DNA of 64,000 nucleotides from Spirochaetia bacterium (GTDB taxonomy: Bacteria > Spirochaetota > Spirochaetia > Treponematales > Breznakiellaceae), in NCBI GenBank assembly GCA_025997595.1, contig BNUU01000004.1:1-64000 (forward strand), in the 5' to 3' direction. Below, piece after piece: positions 25,886-34,068 of this stretch. Both the position numbers and the translations under genes were made by a program. How positions within the stretch are numbered: position 1 is the stretch's first letter; each line of letters opens with the position of its first letter. A model generated the notes under the pieces. That model did not search any database. It was given only the letters and a program-made list of their open reading frames with translations, and had not been told where the DNA came from.

Positions 25886-27540
25886 AGGCTCCTTCCTTTT
25901 TTGACTATTCTGATTATATACGAAAGACATCCAAATATCAACAGGATAATCGCGGCGCCCACAAAGATAAGGGCCAAAAAATCCCCAAAACGGGTATACA
26001 GTGAATTTGCTTTGACCACGGGAACCTCTGCGGTAAGGGCGGCCTCCGTAAAGGGCGGGGCCAGGGCGGTGACCCGGCCATTGGGGTCCACCGCGCAGGT
26101 CTGGCCCGAGGCGGTGGAGCGTACCATGGAGCGCCGGTTTTCCACCGCACGGAAAACCGCCATGGAGAGGTGCTGGTTCTGGGCGGGAAGGCTTGCGGAC
26201 CAGGCGTCATTGGAGAGGTTCACGATAAGTTCCGCCCCGTTCCGCACAAAGTCCCGGCTCAGGTAGCCAAAGGTGTCTTCAAAGCAGATGGGGCTTGAAA
26301 ATTTGAAGCCCCCGGCGGAAAAGACCGTGGCCTCCTCCCCCTTCTCCCAAAAATGGGTATCCGCCGCTTCCAGGGCCCGGTAGATCCAGGGCAGCTGTTT
26401 TTCGTAGGGGAAATGCTCCGTAAAGGGCACCAGATGGAGCTTGCGGTAGAGACCGGTAAGTACTCCCTTTTCATAGAGCATCACCCCGTTATAGTCGATC
26501 CGGTAATCCTCCTGGGGATTCAGGGGATCCTTCCGGGGATTTTTAACCGGGTCTTTACGGGCATCGTCGTTTCCTATCAAAAAGGGAACATCCTGCAGGG
26601 CAAGGTAGTCCAGCAGATCCTTCACCAGATTCCAGGATTCCTGATCCCCCCGGTAGGTGCTATGCCAGTAGATCCGGGGGACAAAGGCCGTCTCGGACCA
26701 GACCACCAAATCGGGCTTCGGCCGGGCGCGGAGGGCCTCATCGGAGAGGCGTTTCAGGATCTCGTAATTCTGCCGGTAGGTCCCAATGTCCCCCCGCCAG
26801 GGATCCGTATTATGCTGAATAAGGGCTATCCGCGCGGTCTTTGCCCCCGTGTAATCCACCTGGAAAAAAAGGCCGTATCCCAAAGCGGCGCAGAGGCAGA
26901 GGAGCCAGACACTAGCGGACACCCCTTCCTGCCGAAAAAAAGCCCTGAGCCTCCCGGGTATGTCCCGAAAAACAGTGCCTGGCACCCATGCGGCCCCCAG
27001 CCAGGTGGAGGGAAACACCACCAGTGCGGAAACGCCCCAGACACCGAAAAGGCCTGCGATCTGAATCACCGGAATCATTTCCCATTGGGAATAGCCTATG
27101 ATTCCATAGGAATAGCCGAGGAAGCCCTGGGTCCGGAGGTACTCATAGCTTAGCCAGAGGATCCACTGAACCAGATAAAAGCGGCGGGGGAAGAGCCGTT
27201 CCGCGATTTTGAGCAGGGGAAAGAGCAGGGCCAGATAAACCAGATATATGGAATTGACGATAAGGCCCGCCAGGGGGTGGAAAACACTGAGCCAATAGTT
27301 AAAAAGACTGTATGCGGAATACCCGTACAGGGCGCCCCAAAAAATCGAGGCCCCAAGACCGACCCGGCGGATAAGTATGAATACGGGAACCAGGGCAAAC
27401 CAGGCAAGAAGGGGCAGTCCCTTTTCAATCAGAAGATTGGGGAAGGCGGCGGTAAAAAGCAGGGCCCCCGCAGCCATAAGGGCCAAATTGATACAAAAAG
27501 CCCGTATCCCCGGAGGAACCGAAGTTTTAAGGGAATTCAT
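25882..27540 (-). CDS. lnt: Apolipoprotein N-acyltransferase Lnt
   Basis: 552-residue membrane enzyme that adds the third acyl chain to lipoproteins. Six to eight hydrophobic segments cover about residues 10-240. The nitrilase-like domain follows, with the Glu-Lys-Cys triad visible: Glu in VVWSETAFVPR, Lys in LYRKLHLVPFTEHFPY and Cys in SPICFEDTFGYL. A last membrane segment (FLALIFVGAAIILLIFG) closes the protein. It suits the lipoproteins in this window (21471 and 58141). The start overlaps the HU gene stop. Confidence 0.94.
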   Translation of the reverse strand: MNSLKTSVPPGIRAFCINLALMAAGALLFTAAFPNLLIEKGLPLLAWFALVPVFILIRRVGLGASIFWGALYGYSAYSLFNYWLSVFHPLAGLIVNSIYLVYLALLFPLLKIAERLFPRRFYLVQWILWLSYEYLRTQGFLGYSYGIIGYSQWEMIPVIQIAGLFGVWGVSALVVFPSTWLGAAWVPGTVFRDIPGRLRAFFRQEGVSASVWLLCLCAALGYGLFFQVDYTGAKTARIALIQHNTDPWRGDIGTYRQNYEILKRLSDEALRARPKPDLVVWSETAFVPRIYWHSTYRGDQESWNLVKDLLDYLALQDVPFLIGNDDARKDPVKNPRKDPLNPQEDYRIDYNGVMLYEKGVLTGLYRKLHLVPFTEHFPYEKQLPWIYRALEAADTHFWEKGEEATVFSAGGFKFSSPICFEDTFGYLSRDFVRNGAELIVNLSNDAWSASLPAQNQHLSMAVFRAVENRRSMVRSTASGQTCAVDPNGRVTALAPPFTEAALTAEVPVVKANSLYTRFGDFLALIFVGAAIILLIFGCLSYIIRIVKKGRSL

Positions 27541-27866
27541 TTTTGCTTGGATACGGCGCTGCGGGCGGCGCCCAGGTTCCAGACATCCTGTTTTAATTCC
27601 CGCCCGGGTCTGAATGAAGCAATGCCATGGGAGCTGACAGATACGGTTTCTCCGGTTTTGGGGTTCCGGGCCTTTGAACGGCCCTTGCGGATCTTAACCT
27701 CGAAGGTTCCGAAACCCCGCATCTCAATAACCATGTTTCTGACAAGGGAGTCTTTTATATCATCAATAAAAAGATCGATAATTGTCCTGATTTCTTTACG
27801 GCTCATGCCGGTCTTTTCATAGAGGGAATCAACAATATCAGCTTTGGTATACTTTTCTACCGCCAT
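27537..27866 (-). CDS. HU/IHF-family DNA-binding protein
   Basis: 109 residues. The start (YTKADIVDSLYEKTGMSRKEIRTIIDLFIDDI) and RGFGTFEVKIRKGRSKARNPKTGE include the beta-arm core; the arm residues RNPKTG are intact. A C-terminal extension of about 15 residues (WNLGAARSAVSKQK) is not part of the usual 90-residue HU. The ATG at 27866 directly follows a GTG; GGGGAAG lies before both. A -10 element at 27900-27905 suggests its own promoter. Confidence 0.9.
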   Translation of the reverse strand: MAVEKYTKADIVDSLYEKTGMSRKEIRTIIDLFIDDIKDSLVRNMVIEMRGFGTFEVKIRKGRSKARNPKTGETVSVSSHGIASFRPGRELKQDVWNLGAARSAVSKQK

Positions 27867-27899
27867 CACTTCCCCACTATGAGACCCAAATCGTATGCA

Positions 27900-27905
27900 A
27901 TTATA
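27900..27905 (-). promoter_or_regulatory. -10 element for the HU gene
   Basis: A perfect TATAAT on the minus strand in the 46-base gap between rpsT and the HU gene. No good -35 box is seen 16-18 bases upstream, so strength is uncertain. Confidence 0.45.
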
Positions 27906-27912
27906 TCAAATC

Positions 27913-28188
27913 TTACCGGGCTGCCTTGATTGAATTAAAAAGCCGCTGCATCCTGGATTTTTTGCGGGATGCGGCATTTTTCTTTATAACTCCCTTCTGG
28001 GCGGCTGTATCGATCTTCTTGATCATTTCTTTAAGAGCGGCTTCAGCTTCCCCAACTTCTTTTTTCTGAGCCAGAACCACAAATTTTTTGGCGCTGGTCC
28101 GGACGGAGCTCTTTACCGCCTTATTCCGGATACGGCGCTCTTCACTCTGCCGGTGACGCTTTTCAGCCGAACTTATCTTGCCTGCCAA
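27913..28188 (-). CDS. rpsT: Ribosomal protein bS20
   Basis: 91 residues, rich in Lys, Arg and Ala: [26 protein letters not shown] at the N-terminus and [20 protein letters not shown] at the end are diagnostic. The start codon is TTG at 28188 with GGGGG seven bases upstream; there is no ATG that keeps the conserved N-terminus. Rare start codons on rpsT are known to limit its expression in other bacteria (UUG in E. coli). Confidence 0.95.
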   Translation of the reverse strand: MAGKISSAEKRHRQSEERRIRNKAVKSSVRTSAKKFVVLAQKKEVGEAEAALKEMIKKIDTAAQKGVIKKNAASRKKSRMQRLFNSIKAAR

Positions 28189-28243
28189 AGGATAACCCCC
28201 ACTATATAAACTAAATCTAAAACAGCGTTAAAACGCCCTCTCT

Positions 28244-28414
28244 CTATTTAAAATCCGAAGGACGCCGCTCAAGGCGTTTGCACTTCTCACATTCGGCTAC
28301 ATTCTTAACCTTGCCATTCTCAAACAGGGTCTTCATCTTGACTTCACCGCCGCAGGAACAGAAAAATTTCTGGGTTGAAACGGTCGTACGGGCGTTTTTA
28401 CTGGCCTGGGCCAT
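28244..28414 (-). CDS. Small zinc-ribbon protein
   Basis: 56 residues, MAQASKNARTTVSTQKFFCS at the start. Four Cys in two knuckles (Cys19/Cys21 and Cys42/Cys45, in FCSCGG and ECEKCK) would bind zinc. The basic composition and size recall small ribosome- or RNA-associated ribbon proteins. It has AAAGGAG six bases before the ATG and lies between the S20 gene and a TPR gene. A weak hairpin with TTTT follows at 28228-28239. The family is not recognised. Confidence 0.82.
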   Translation of the reverse strand: MAQASKNARTTVSTQKFFCSCGGEVKMKTLFENGKVKNVAECEKCKRLERRPSDFK

Positions 28415-28451
28415 ATCTTACTCCTTTTACAACAAAATCTGTACCATCAAA

Positions 28452-28478
28452 ATACTATGGATTGATGAAATTTGTCAA
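28452..28478 (-). promoter_or_regulatory. Predicted promoter for the zinc-ribbon gene
   Basis: TTGACA (28478-28473) is followed by TAGTAT at a 15-base spacing (28457-28452) or TATTTT at 18 bases (28454-28449). The leader is about 30-40 bases and contains AAAGGAG. Confidence 0.5.
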
Positions 28479-28484
28479 CCGTCG

Positions 28485-29666
28485 TTAGGGTGTTTCTATT
28501 GCCCGTTCTACAAAGGGGCTTCGCAGCTGGGCCTGGGCCCTGCCCCGCCATTCCCCTGCGGCTCCCTGATTATTCAGAAATTCCCAAAGATCCCGGGCGG
28601 AGGCAGCCTTGCCGATTGCGAAAAGGGAGCTTCCCAGGTAATAATTGGTACGATAGTACTCCACATCTTCGATATAGGCCTGCAATTCGCTTTTTCCCCT
28701 GGCTTTTTCCATGAGATCCTCCAGGGTGGTAAAGGTGTAGTCATATTCACTGCGGAGAATTTCTTCCAGCAGGATCGTATTCTGGATAAGAAAGGCAAAC
28801 ATGAGGTGCTCCGCCGCCTGGTTATGCCGGCCGACGGCGTAATAATAAAAGCCCAGCCGCCGATGGGCCTTCTCCACAACGGTGTTATTGTAGCGGTACA
28901 GGGACAGGAAACGGGTAATACCGTCCTGCCCCAGGATATTCAGCATGGCGGTCTGTGCGAATGCCCCGGCGCTGTTTGTCCAGAGGGTATCGGCGGCCGC
29001 AGCCTCCCCTTCCTTTTCCCAGTTATGCCCCGGATTGACGCCGGTAAGGATTTCAATGAGGGCCCGCTCCATTTCGGTGTACTCCCGCCGTATCCTGAGG
29101 ATTTCGGCAATCTCATAGAGGAGCTGGGTGTCAAAACCGGAATTTTCAAAGAGGCTGCGCTGTTTATGGGTTTTATCAAACTGTGTAAGGGCCAGTGCCA
29201 GCTCTCCTTCGATGCGGTAGGTTTCCCCTATCCAGTATTCCGCTTCGGGGTAATCCTTAAACTTGCCCAGCTCCGCAAGAGCCCTCTCTGCCGAATTGTT
29301 CAGGGAAGCCCTGGGAACGCGGTAGTAGAGTTCTCCCAGGGCGGCGGCGGCATCCACCTGACCCCGATCGGCGATATAGGTTTCCACCAGATCCAGGTAA
29401 TCTCCCAGGCGGCGGACCTCGGGAATTGAAAGGAGGTTGATCATATCCTGTTCCATCCGGGCGTACATGATCTGGCGCTGCCGCCGGGCATCCTCAAAGG
29501 CCAGCAGGGCGCTGCCGTAGTCCCCTTCACGGAAGAAAAACTTGCCCTGTTCCATGGTATACCACCAAGGCCGTTCAGTTTGCCGTACCGATAAGCCCGC
29601 CTGGGCAGCGGCGAAGCCGCCGCAGAGGAAAAAAACAAGAAGGGATACTAACTGATACTTTCTCAC
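28485..29666 (-). CDS. Periplasmic TPR protein
   Basis: 393 residues with a signal peptide (VSLLVFFLCGGFAAAQA, cleavage near residue 22; Cys15 is not in a lipobox). The mature protein is nearly all helix pairs of TPR type, for instance MEQGKFFFREGDYGSALLAFEDARRQ, AEYWIGETYRIEGELALALTQFDK and RRLGFYYYAVGRHNQAAEHLM. It ends 16 bases after ispG on the same strand. It is probably a periplasmic scaffold, with no recognised specific family. Confidence 0.8.
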   Translation of the reverse strand: MRKYQLVSLLVFFLCGGFAAAQAGLSVRQTERPWWYTMEQGKFFFREGDYGSALLAFEDARRQRQIMYARMEQDMINLLSIPEVRRLGDYLDLVETYIADRGQVDAAAALGELYYRVPRASLNNSAERALAELGKFKDYPEAEYWIGETYRIEGELALALTQFDKTHKQRSLFENSGFDTQLLYEIAEILRIRREYTEMERALIEILTGVNPGHNWEKEGEAAAADTLWTNSAGAFAQTAMLNILGQDGITRFLSLYRYNNTVVEKAHRRLGFYYYAVGRHNQAAEHLMFAFLIQNTILLEEILRSEYDYTFTTLEDLMEKARGKSELQAYIEDVEYYRTNYYLGSSLFAIGKAASARDLWEFLNNQGAAGEWRGRAQAQLRSPFVERAIETP

Positions 29667-29682
29667 ATCACTCCCTTAAAAA

Positions 29683-30801
29683 TTACAGCCCCGCCAGTTC
29701 CTCCCGGAAAGCGGTGTCCGCATCCGCAGCGTCAATGGTCCGTATCACCTTTCCATGCCGAAAGATGAGCACCTTATCCCCCGCGCCGGTGATCCCTAAA
29801 TCCGCATGCCGGGCCTCCCCGGGACCATTCACCGCACAGCCCATGACCGCCACGGTGATATTTTTGTCCATGGCATATAGAACGGGCTGCCATTTTTCGG
29901 TAAACCCGTGGGTGTCGAAGCCGTTCCTGCCGCACCGTGGACAGGAAACGATCTTCACCCCCGGCCCCTGTGTTCCGGCGCGCTTCGCCGCTGCCCCCCC
30001 TGAATCGATGGCGCAGCCCAATATCTCCCGGCCGGCGATCACCTCCCGTTCCATGGTGTCCGAAAGGGATACCCGGATGGTGTCGCCGATACCCTCGGAG
30101 AGAAGGACCATGAGGGCGGCGGTATTCCGCACCACACCGGCGATCAGGGGCCCCGCCTCGGTAACCCCGATATGGAGGGGCACATCGGTCCTTTCCGAGA
30201 GGAGCCGGTTCGCCCTTATAGTATCGGCAACTGAGGAGGCTTTCATGGAGATCAAACAGGAGGAAAAATCAAATTCCCGGAAAATTGCCAGCTCCCGTTC
30301 CGCCGCCTCCACCAGGGCTTCCGCCTGGCTCAAGACGCCTGAATCTACTTTGTCACGGAGGTCCGGGGGGAGGCTCCCGGCGTTCACCCCGATACGGATG
30401 GGCCGGTCCTTCGCGGCGGCCCTGGACAGCACCGCCTCCACCCGCTCACGGCTGCCGATGTTGCCGGGGTTGATACGTATCTTGGCAATGGGAAAATCAA
30501 GGCAGCGGAGGGCGATTTTGTAATCAAAGTGGATGTCCGCCACCAGGGGCATGGAAACCATACGGGCAAGGTTCCCCAAAACCTCGGCGGCCTCAAGGTC
30601 CGGAACGGCGAAACGGAGCAGGCTGCAGCCCATGCGTTTCAGGGCCGCAATCCGCGCAACCACGGCCTCCCCGGCCTTGCCTTCCAGGTCGGAAAAACCC
30701 AGAGGGTCCTTCCACATGGTCTGAATAAGGATCGGGGAATTGCCGCCTATGCTCAGGGCATCCACATGATCAAAACCGCCAAGGGCAAGGACCCGGGACA
30801 T
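29683..30801 (-). CDS. ispG: 4-hydroxy-3-methylbut-2-enyl diphosphate synthase IspG
   Basis: Iron-sulfur enzyme of the MEP isoprenoid pathway. 372 residues of the short bacterial form: GNSPILIQTMWKDPL at the N-terminus, VADIHFDYKIAL and RINPGNIGS in the TIM barrel, and the C-terminal cluster domain with CPRCGRNGFD and VMGCAVNGPGEARHADLGI giving three Cys and the Glu ligand. It lies 12 bases after atpK, so it may share the V-ATPase transcript. Its product feeds undecaprenyl phosphate, used by MraY. Confidence 0.95.
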   Translation of the reverse strand: MSRVLALGGFDHVDALSIGGNSPILIQTMWKDPLGFSDLEGKAGEAVVARIAALKRMGCSLLRFAVPDLEAAEVLGNLARMVSMPLVADIHFDYKIALRCLDFPIAKIRINPGNIGSRERVEAVLSRAAAKDRPIRIGVNAGSLPPDLRDKVDSGVLSQAEALVEAAERELAIFREFDFSSCLISMKASSVADTIRANRLLSERTDVPLHIGVTEAGPLIAGVVRNTAALMVLLSEGIGDTIRVSLSDTMEREVIAGREILGCAIDSGGAAAKRAGTQGPGVKIVSCPRCGRNGFDTHGFTEKWQPVLYAMDKNITVAVMGCAVNGPGEARHADLGITGAGDKVLIFRHGKVIRTIDAADADTAFREELAGL

Positions 30802-30813
30802 CCTGAGTAAATT

Positions 30814-31251
30814 CTACAGGCTGATCATCGAAAGGACCATCGCGAAAATGGCGACGGTTTCGCAGATACCGACGATCATCATGTAGTTGACAAAGCCCTT
30901 GCCGGTCTCCCCGGTGGCGTCCGCGCCGGCGGCGCCCGCCTTACCCTGGGCAATGGCGGAGAAGGCAATGGCAAGCCCGGAGGCGAGGCCGATACCCAGG
31001 TACAGGGGACCGTTTTCGGGATTCGCAAGGGCCGCAGGCTTCATAAAGAGAAAGCCCAGAATATAGCCGTAGAAAGTCTGGGTTAAGGGCGCGCCGCCAA
31101 AGGCCAGCAGGGTCATGGGCGCCGCCTTGTTCCCCAGGTAACACTTCTTCCATGCCCCGATAACCGCCTGGCCGGCAATCCCGATACCAAACGCCGAACC
31201 CAATGCGGAAATACCCATCACAATACCTGCGCCGATTAAACCTAAATTCAT
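30814..31251 (-). CDS. atpK: V-type ATPase rotor subunit K
   Basis: 145-residue membrane proteolipid with four hydrophobic helices, that is, a duplicated hairpin. The ion-binding Glu is in the last helix (VGICETVAIFAM). Other residues that bind Na+ in the E. hirae NtpK ring are also present: Thr-Gln in APLTQTFYGY and Gln in SAIAQGKAG, with Ala at the Leu61 position. The first hairpin carries no acidic residue, so one ion site per subunit is expected. The ligand pattern points to Na+ coupling; this is inference from residues. Confidence 0.93.
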   Translation of the reverse strand: MNLGLIGAGIVMGISALGSAFGIGIAGQAVIGAWKKCYLGNKAAPMTLLAFGGAPLTQTFYGYILGFLFMKPAALANPENGPLYLGIGLASGLAIAFSAIAQGKAGAAGADATGETGKGFVNYMMIVGICETVAIFAMVLSMISL

Positions 31252-31268
31252 TTCTTTCTCCTATATTA

Positions 31269-31314
31269 GCGCGGCGACTGCCGCGCAGTTATATCGAAGC
31301 GCAACTTGTTGCGC
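31269..31314 (-). repeat. Two junction hairpins between atpI and atpK
   Basis: GCGCGGC/GCCGCGC (31269-31275 and 31280-31286, four-base loop) and GCGCAA/TTGCGC (31299-31304 and 31309-31314, four-base loop) lie back to back in the 76-base gap. Neither is followed by a T run, so they are unlikely to be simple terminators. AGAAAG lies between them and the atpK start. Confidence 0.75.
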
Positions 31315-31327
31315 ATTTCTCCTATTG

Positions 31328-33250
31328 TTAAGTTATTTCGTTTTTGATCCGTTTCGCAAACGGTTTATATGCAAAGCCCGACCAGGCGAGTCCCACATGG
31401 CCGGAGAATTCCAGTGTGTTAAGGCGGACCCCGTGAACGAGGACCGACAGCACATTGAGGACCAGGTTAAGCCCATGGCCGAAGACCACCAGCAGGATCC
31501 CAAAGATGAAGAACAGGAGGTGCCCCAGCATGGGACCGGCCATGGCGTTCACCGTAGCGGCAATGGCCCCACCGGCAAGTCCCACCGCCCAAAGTCTGAT
31601 ATAGGACATGATGTCGGAAAATACGTTGGCGATACCGAGTATCACTGAAATGATGTTCTTGCAGCTTTCCAGCACCGACTTGCCGAAGCTGCCGTCATAG
31701 TTGGCGAACATGAAATTCAGTACAAAGCCTGCCCCAAAGAGATACACCATGGGCATAACCATGGGAATCTGCCTGAACTCGTTACTGGCTATAAGGGAAA
31801 GTATGATAAAGTACATCCCCACCAGCATGGCCACAGAACCCACATCCCCCAGGAGCTTGAGGGTCCGGCTCCTGATAATGACCAGGATGTGCCCGATGGA
31901 AAGGTGCAGCAGCGCCAGGGAGAAACAGAAGATCATCAGGTTCTGCTGGACGATGCCCGCGTCATGGTCGGATTTGGCGGAAGTAACGTTTGAGATAAGG
32001 GGCAGGGATATGTCTTGTAAAAACTGCGGGAGCCTGGCTACGTCAATGGCGAACCAGGTACAGGTCAGCACCCCCCAGACAAAATTCGAAAGTCCCAAAA
32101 GAAAGAACAGCTTGAAGGCGGCGGGAACGCCCTTTTTCGCCGTTTTGATAATACAGCAAACAGCGGCACATAAAAGTATGGCGCCGTAGCCCGCATCCCC
32201 GAAGATCATACCGAAGAATACACAGAAGAAAAACAGGAAAAAGCCGGAAATATCCACTTCGTTGTAGCCGGGCACCACTTCCAAGAAATCCGTCAGGGGG
32301 TAGATGAGGCTCGCGAGCTTGTTGTTTTTCAGCTTGGTGGGGACCTCGTCTTCCGGGCCAGGATCTTCGGCAAGGAGGGCCCAGCCGTTTTCCGCGGCGG
32401 CCCGCTTGAGCACTCCAAGGTCCTCCTGGGGGACAAACCCGGTGAGCCAGGAAACGGCGTAGTCAGCCGGGACATCCTCAAGGACATCCATCCCCGCCCG
32501 GGCCCGCTCAAATTCGATAAGCTCATCAAGGGATTTTTTTTCCGTATCAAGCCGGGATTTGCGGAAGGCTAAAGTCCCCAACTGCTTTTCTATATCCGCC
32601 AAATGGTCCCGGATATCGGCCATATTGAAGTCAATTTCCGAAAGGGACTGTTCAGGCAGCACAAAGGAACTTTCCCCTTCCAACTCCTTGTCCAGGACCA
32701 GGACAAAAACTGAAGTCTTGCTGCTGCCAAGGACAATACGGCGGACATCATCGGGAAGGGATTCATAATCCTTGAGGGGAAGCTCGTAGAGAAAAAGGGC
32801 GAACCCATCGGCCGCCAAATCCCTGATATCCCGGGGATTAAAGTTGCCCCATTTTTCGATACGGCTCCGTTCACGGGCCTGGGAGGCCAGCTGTTCCTGG
32901 AGGGTTTTGCGTTCTTCACCCAAACTCAGCACCTGGGTCTGAAAATCCGGCGCCGATTCCGCATCAAGGCCTTCGGCGGAATAGGGCTCCGGCGCTATGC
33001 GGTCGGTGGCCCGGCGGTGGGGTTTTTCCGCCGGAGCCGGGGCGGCGGCTTTTTTATCAACCTGATAGGGCATCAGTATGCCCTGGGCGTTTTCAAGCCT
33101 GGTCTTTTTTTCCAGAAGTTTGCCCAGAGAATCCGAGACGGCGCTCTTTTTTTCCAGATGCACCACACCCAGTTCCCGAAGCTTTTTAAGTGAAGCCTCC
33201 CGGTCCTTATCCAGAACAACCAGGGACACCTTTTTCATAGGTACAATCAC
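31328..33250 (-). CDS. atpI: V-type ATPase subunit I (a-subunit homologue)
   Basis: 640-residue stator subunit that carries the ion half-channels. The cytoplasmic N-terminal half is helical and coiled coil (LGKLLEKKTRLENAQ, SLGEERKTLQEQLASQARE). The C-terminal half has seven or eight membrane segments from about residue 335, with FGMIFGDAGYGAILLCA and the channel Arg region SDIMSYIRLWAVGLAGGAIA. Start is GTG at 33250 with GGAGG eight bases upstream; an ATG four codons later lacks a site. Confidence 0.93.
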   Translation of the reverse strand: MIVPMKKVSLVVLDKDREASLKKLRELGVVHLEKKSAVSDSLGKLLEKKTRLENAQGILMPYQVDKKAAAPAPAEKPHRRATDRIAPEPYSAEGLDAESAPDFQTQVLSLGEERKTLQEQLASQARERSRIEKWGNFNPRDIRDLAADGFALFLYELPLKDYESLPDDVRRIVLGSSKTSVFVLVLDKELEGESSFVLPEQSLSEIDFNMADIRDHLADIEKQLGTLAFRKSRLDTEKKSLDELIEFERARAGMDVLEDVPADYAVSWLTGFVPQEDLGVLKRAAAENGWALLAEDPGPEDEVPTKLKNNKLASLIYPLTDFLEVVPGYNEVDISGFFLFFFCVFFGMIFGDAGYGAILLCAAVCCIIKTAKKGVPAAFKLFFLLGLSNFVWGVLTCTWFAIDVARLPQFLQDISLPLISNVTSAKSDHDAGIVQQNLMIFCFSLALLHLSIGHILVIIRSRTLKLLGDVGSVAMLVGMYFIILSLIASNEFRQIPMVMPMVYLFGAGFVLNFMFANYDGSFGKSVLESCKNIISVILGIANVFSDIMSYIRLWAVGLAGGAIAATVNAMAGPMLGHLLFFIFGILLVVFGHGLNLVLNVLSVLVHGVRLNTLEFSGHVGLAWSGFAYKPFAKRIKNEIT

Positions 33251-33268
33251 GAGGGGAACCTCCTCATG

Positions 33269-33282
33269 CGGACTTTAGTCCG
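33269..33282 (-). repeat. Junction hairpin between atpD and atpI
   Basis: CGGAC (33269-33273) and GTCCG (33278-33282) with loop TTTA, inside the 49-base gap and just before GAGGAGG of atpI. Its stem lies about 10 bases from the ribosome site. Confidence 0.6.
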
Positions 33283-33299
33283 ATTCGTCGGGTGAATGT

Positions 33300-33935
33300 T
33301 CATGAGGCGCCCCCTTGAGCGACGGCCTGACCTGCCTGCGCAGCCCTGGCCAGACCCCGTTTTGCGATTTTGCCCCGGACTACCGCAGCGGTCTGCTGGT
33401 CCCCCAGGTAGACCCCGATCTTTTTGATGTTTACCTTGGTCTCGGGGATTTTGATCTTTTCAAAGAGGTTCACCCGCTGGGTGGTTACCCGCAATTCCTG
33501 GGCCAGGCGGCGGCGCTGTTCCTCAACAATTTGAGCTTCCAAATCCAGGAGCAGCACCTGCTGCATCCGTTCCACCGCAGTGTCAAGCCAGAGGGGTGTT
33601 TTCAGGAGATCATAGGGTTCCACTTCAAACTCGGCGCCCTGAAACAGGGGGATGCTCACACCGGCGATGTTTCCCACGGCGGTTTTCAGGCTGCTGATAC
33701 GCACCAGATGGGGGGTAAAGATCCCGGTTTCGCCGTATACGGCAATCCAGGCCTTGAAGGATTCGTCGATCCGGTCCTTTTCTTCCATTAGTTCCCTGAT
33801 ACGGATTTCGGTGGTGCGGATTTCCGCCTGGAGCTGCTGCTTTTTGAGCATCAGGGTAGGAAGATAGCGCTGATACATCTTGAGGGAATCTTTTTGTTTT
33901 TTTAGCTCATTTTTGGTGAGCTTTATCTTTGCCAT
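33300..33935 (-). CDS. atpD: V-type ATPase subunit D (central stalk)
   Basis: 211 residues. Long helical coiled-coil protein that forms the rotor shaft: LTKNELKKQKDSLKMYQRYLPTLMLKKQQL at the N-terminus and LRVTTQRVNLFEKIKIPETK towards the C-terminus are the family blocks. It follows atpB after a 133-base gap that holds an inverted-repeat element. The C-terminal tail (RAAQAGQAVAQGGAS) is low-complexity. Confidence 0.94.
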   Translation of the reverse strand: MAKIKLTKNELKKQKDSLKMYQRYLPTLMLKKQQLQAEIRTTEIRIRELMEEKDRIDESFKAWIAVYGETGIFTPHLVRISSLKTAVGNIAGVSIPLFQGAEFEVEPYDLLKTPLWLDTAVERMQQVLLLDLEAQIVEEQRRRLAQELRVTTQRVNLFEKIKIPETKVNIKKIGVYLGDQQTAAVVRGKIAKRGLARAAQAGQAVAQGGAS

Positions 33936-33962
33936 GCTTTACTCCCCATCCCAGGAAGAGAA

Positions 33963-34050
33963 ACCGCAAAGGACGCAAAGGGAAGAACGCAAAGGAACAA
34001 AAAAGAATTTAACTTTGCGTGCTTTGCGAAAACTTTGCGTGCTTTGCGGT
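33963..34050. repeat. Intergenic element of CGCAAAG units in inverted arms
   Basis: The left arm holds three CGCAAAG units (ACCGCAAAGGACGCAAAGG at its start). The right arm holds AACTTTGCGTGCTTTGCG twice with a 20-base period (34011-34028 and 34031-34048). The outer 19 bases of each end (33963-33981, 34032-34050) pair at 17 positions. It fills the atpB/atpD gap. The plan matches the element at 43773-43862, though the unit sequence differs. It contains no coding frame. Confidence 0.85.
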
Positions 34051-34068
34051 AAATTCTTATTCACGTTA

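Noticed and set aside
33963..34050. Insertion sequence or transposon remnant
   Set aside because: No transposase frame and no visible target-site duplication; kept as an uncharacterised repeat element.
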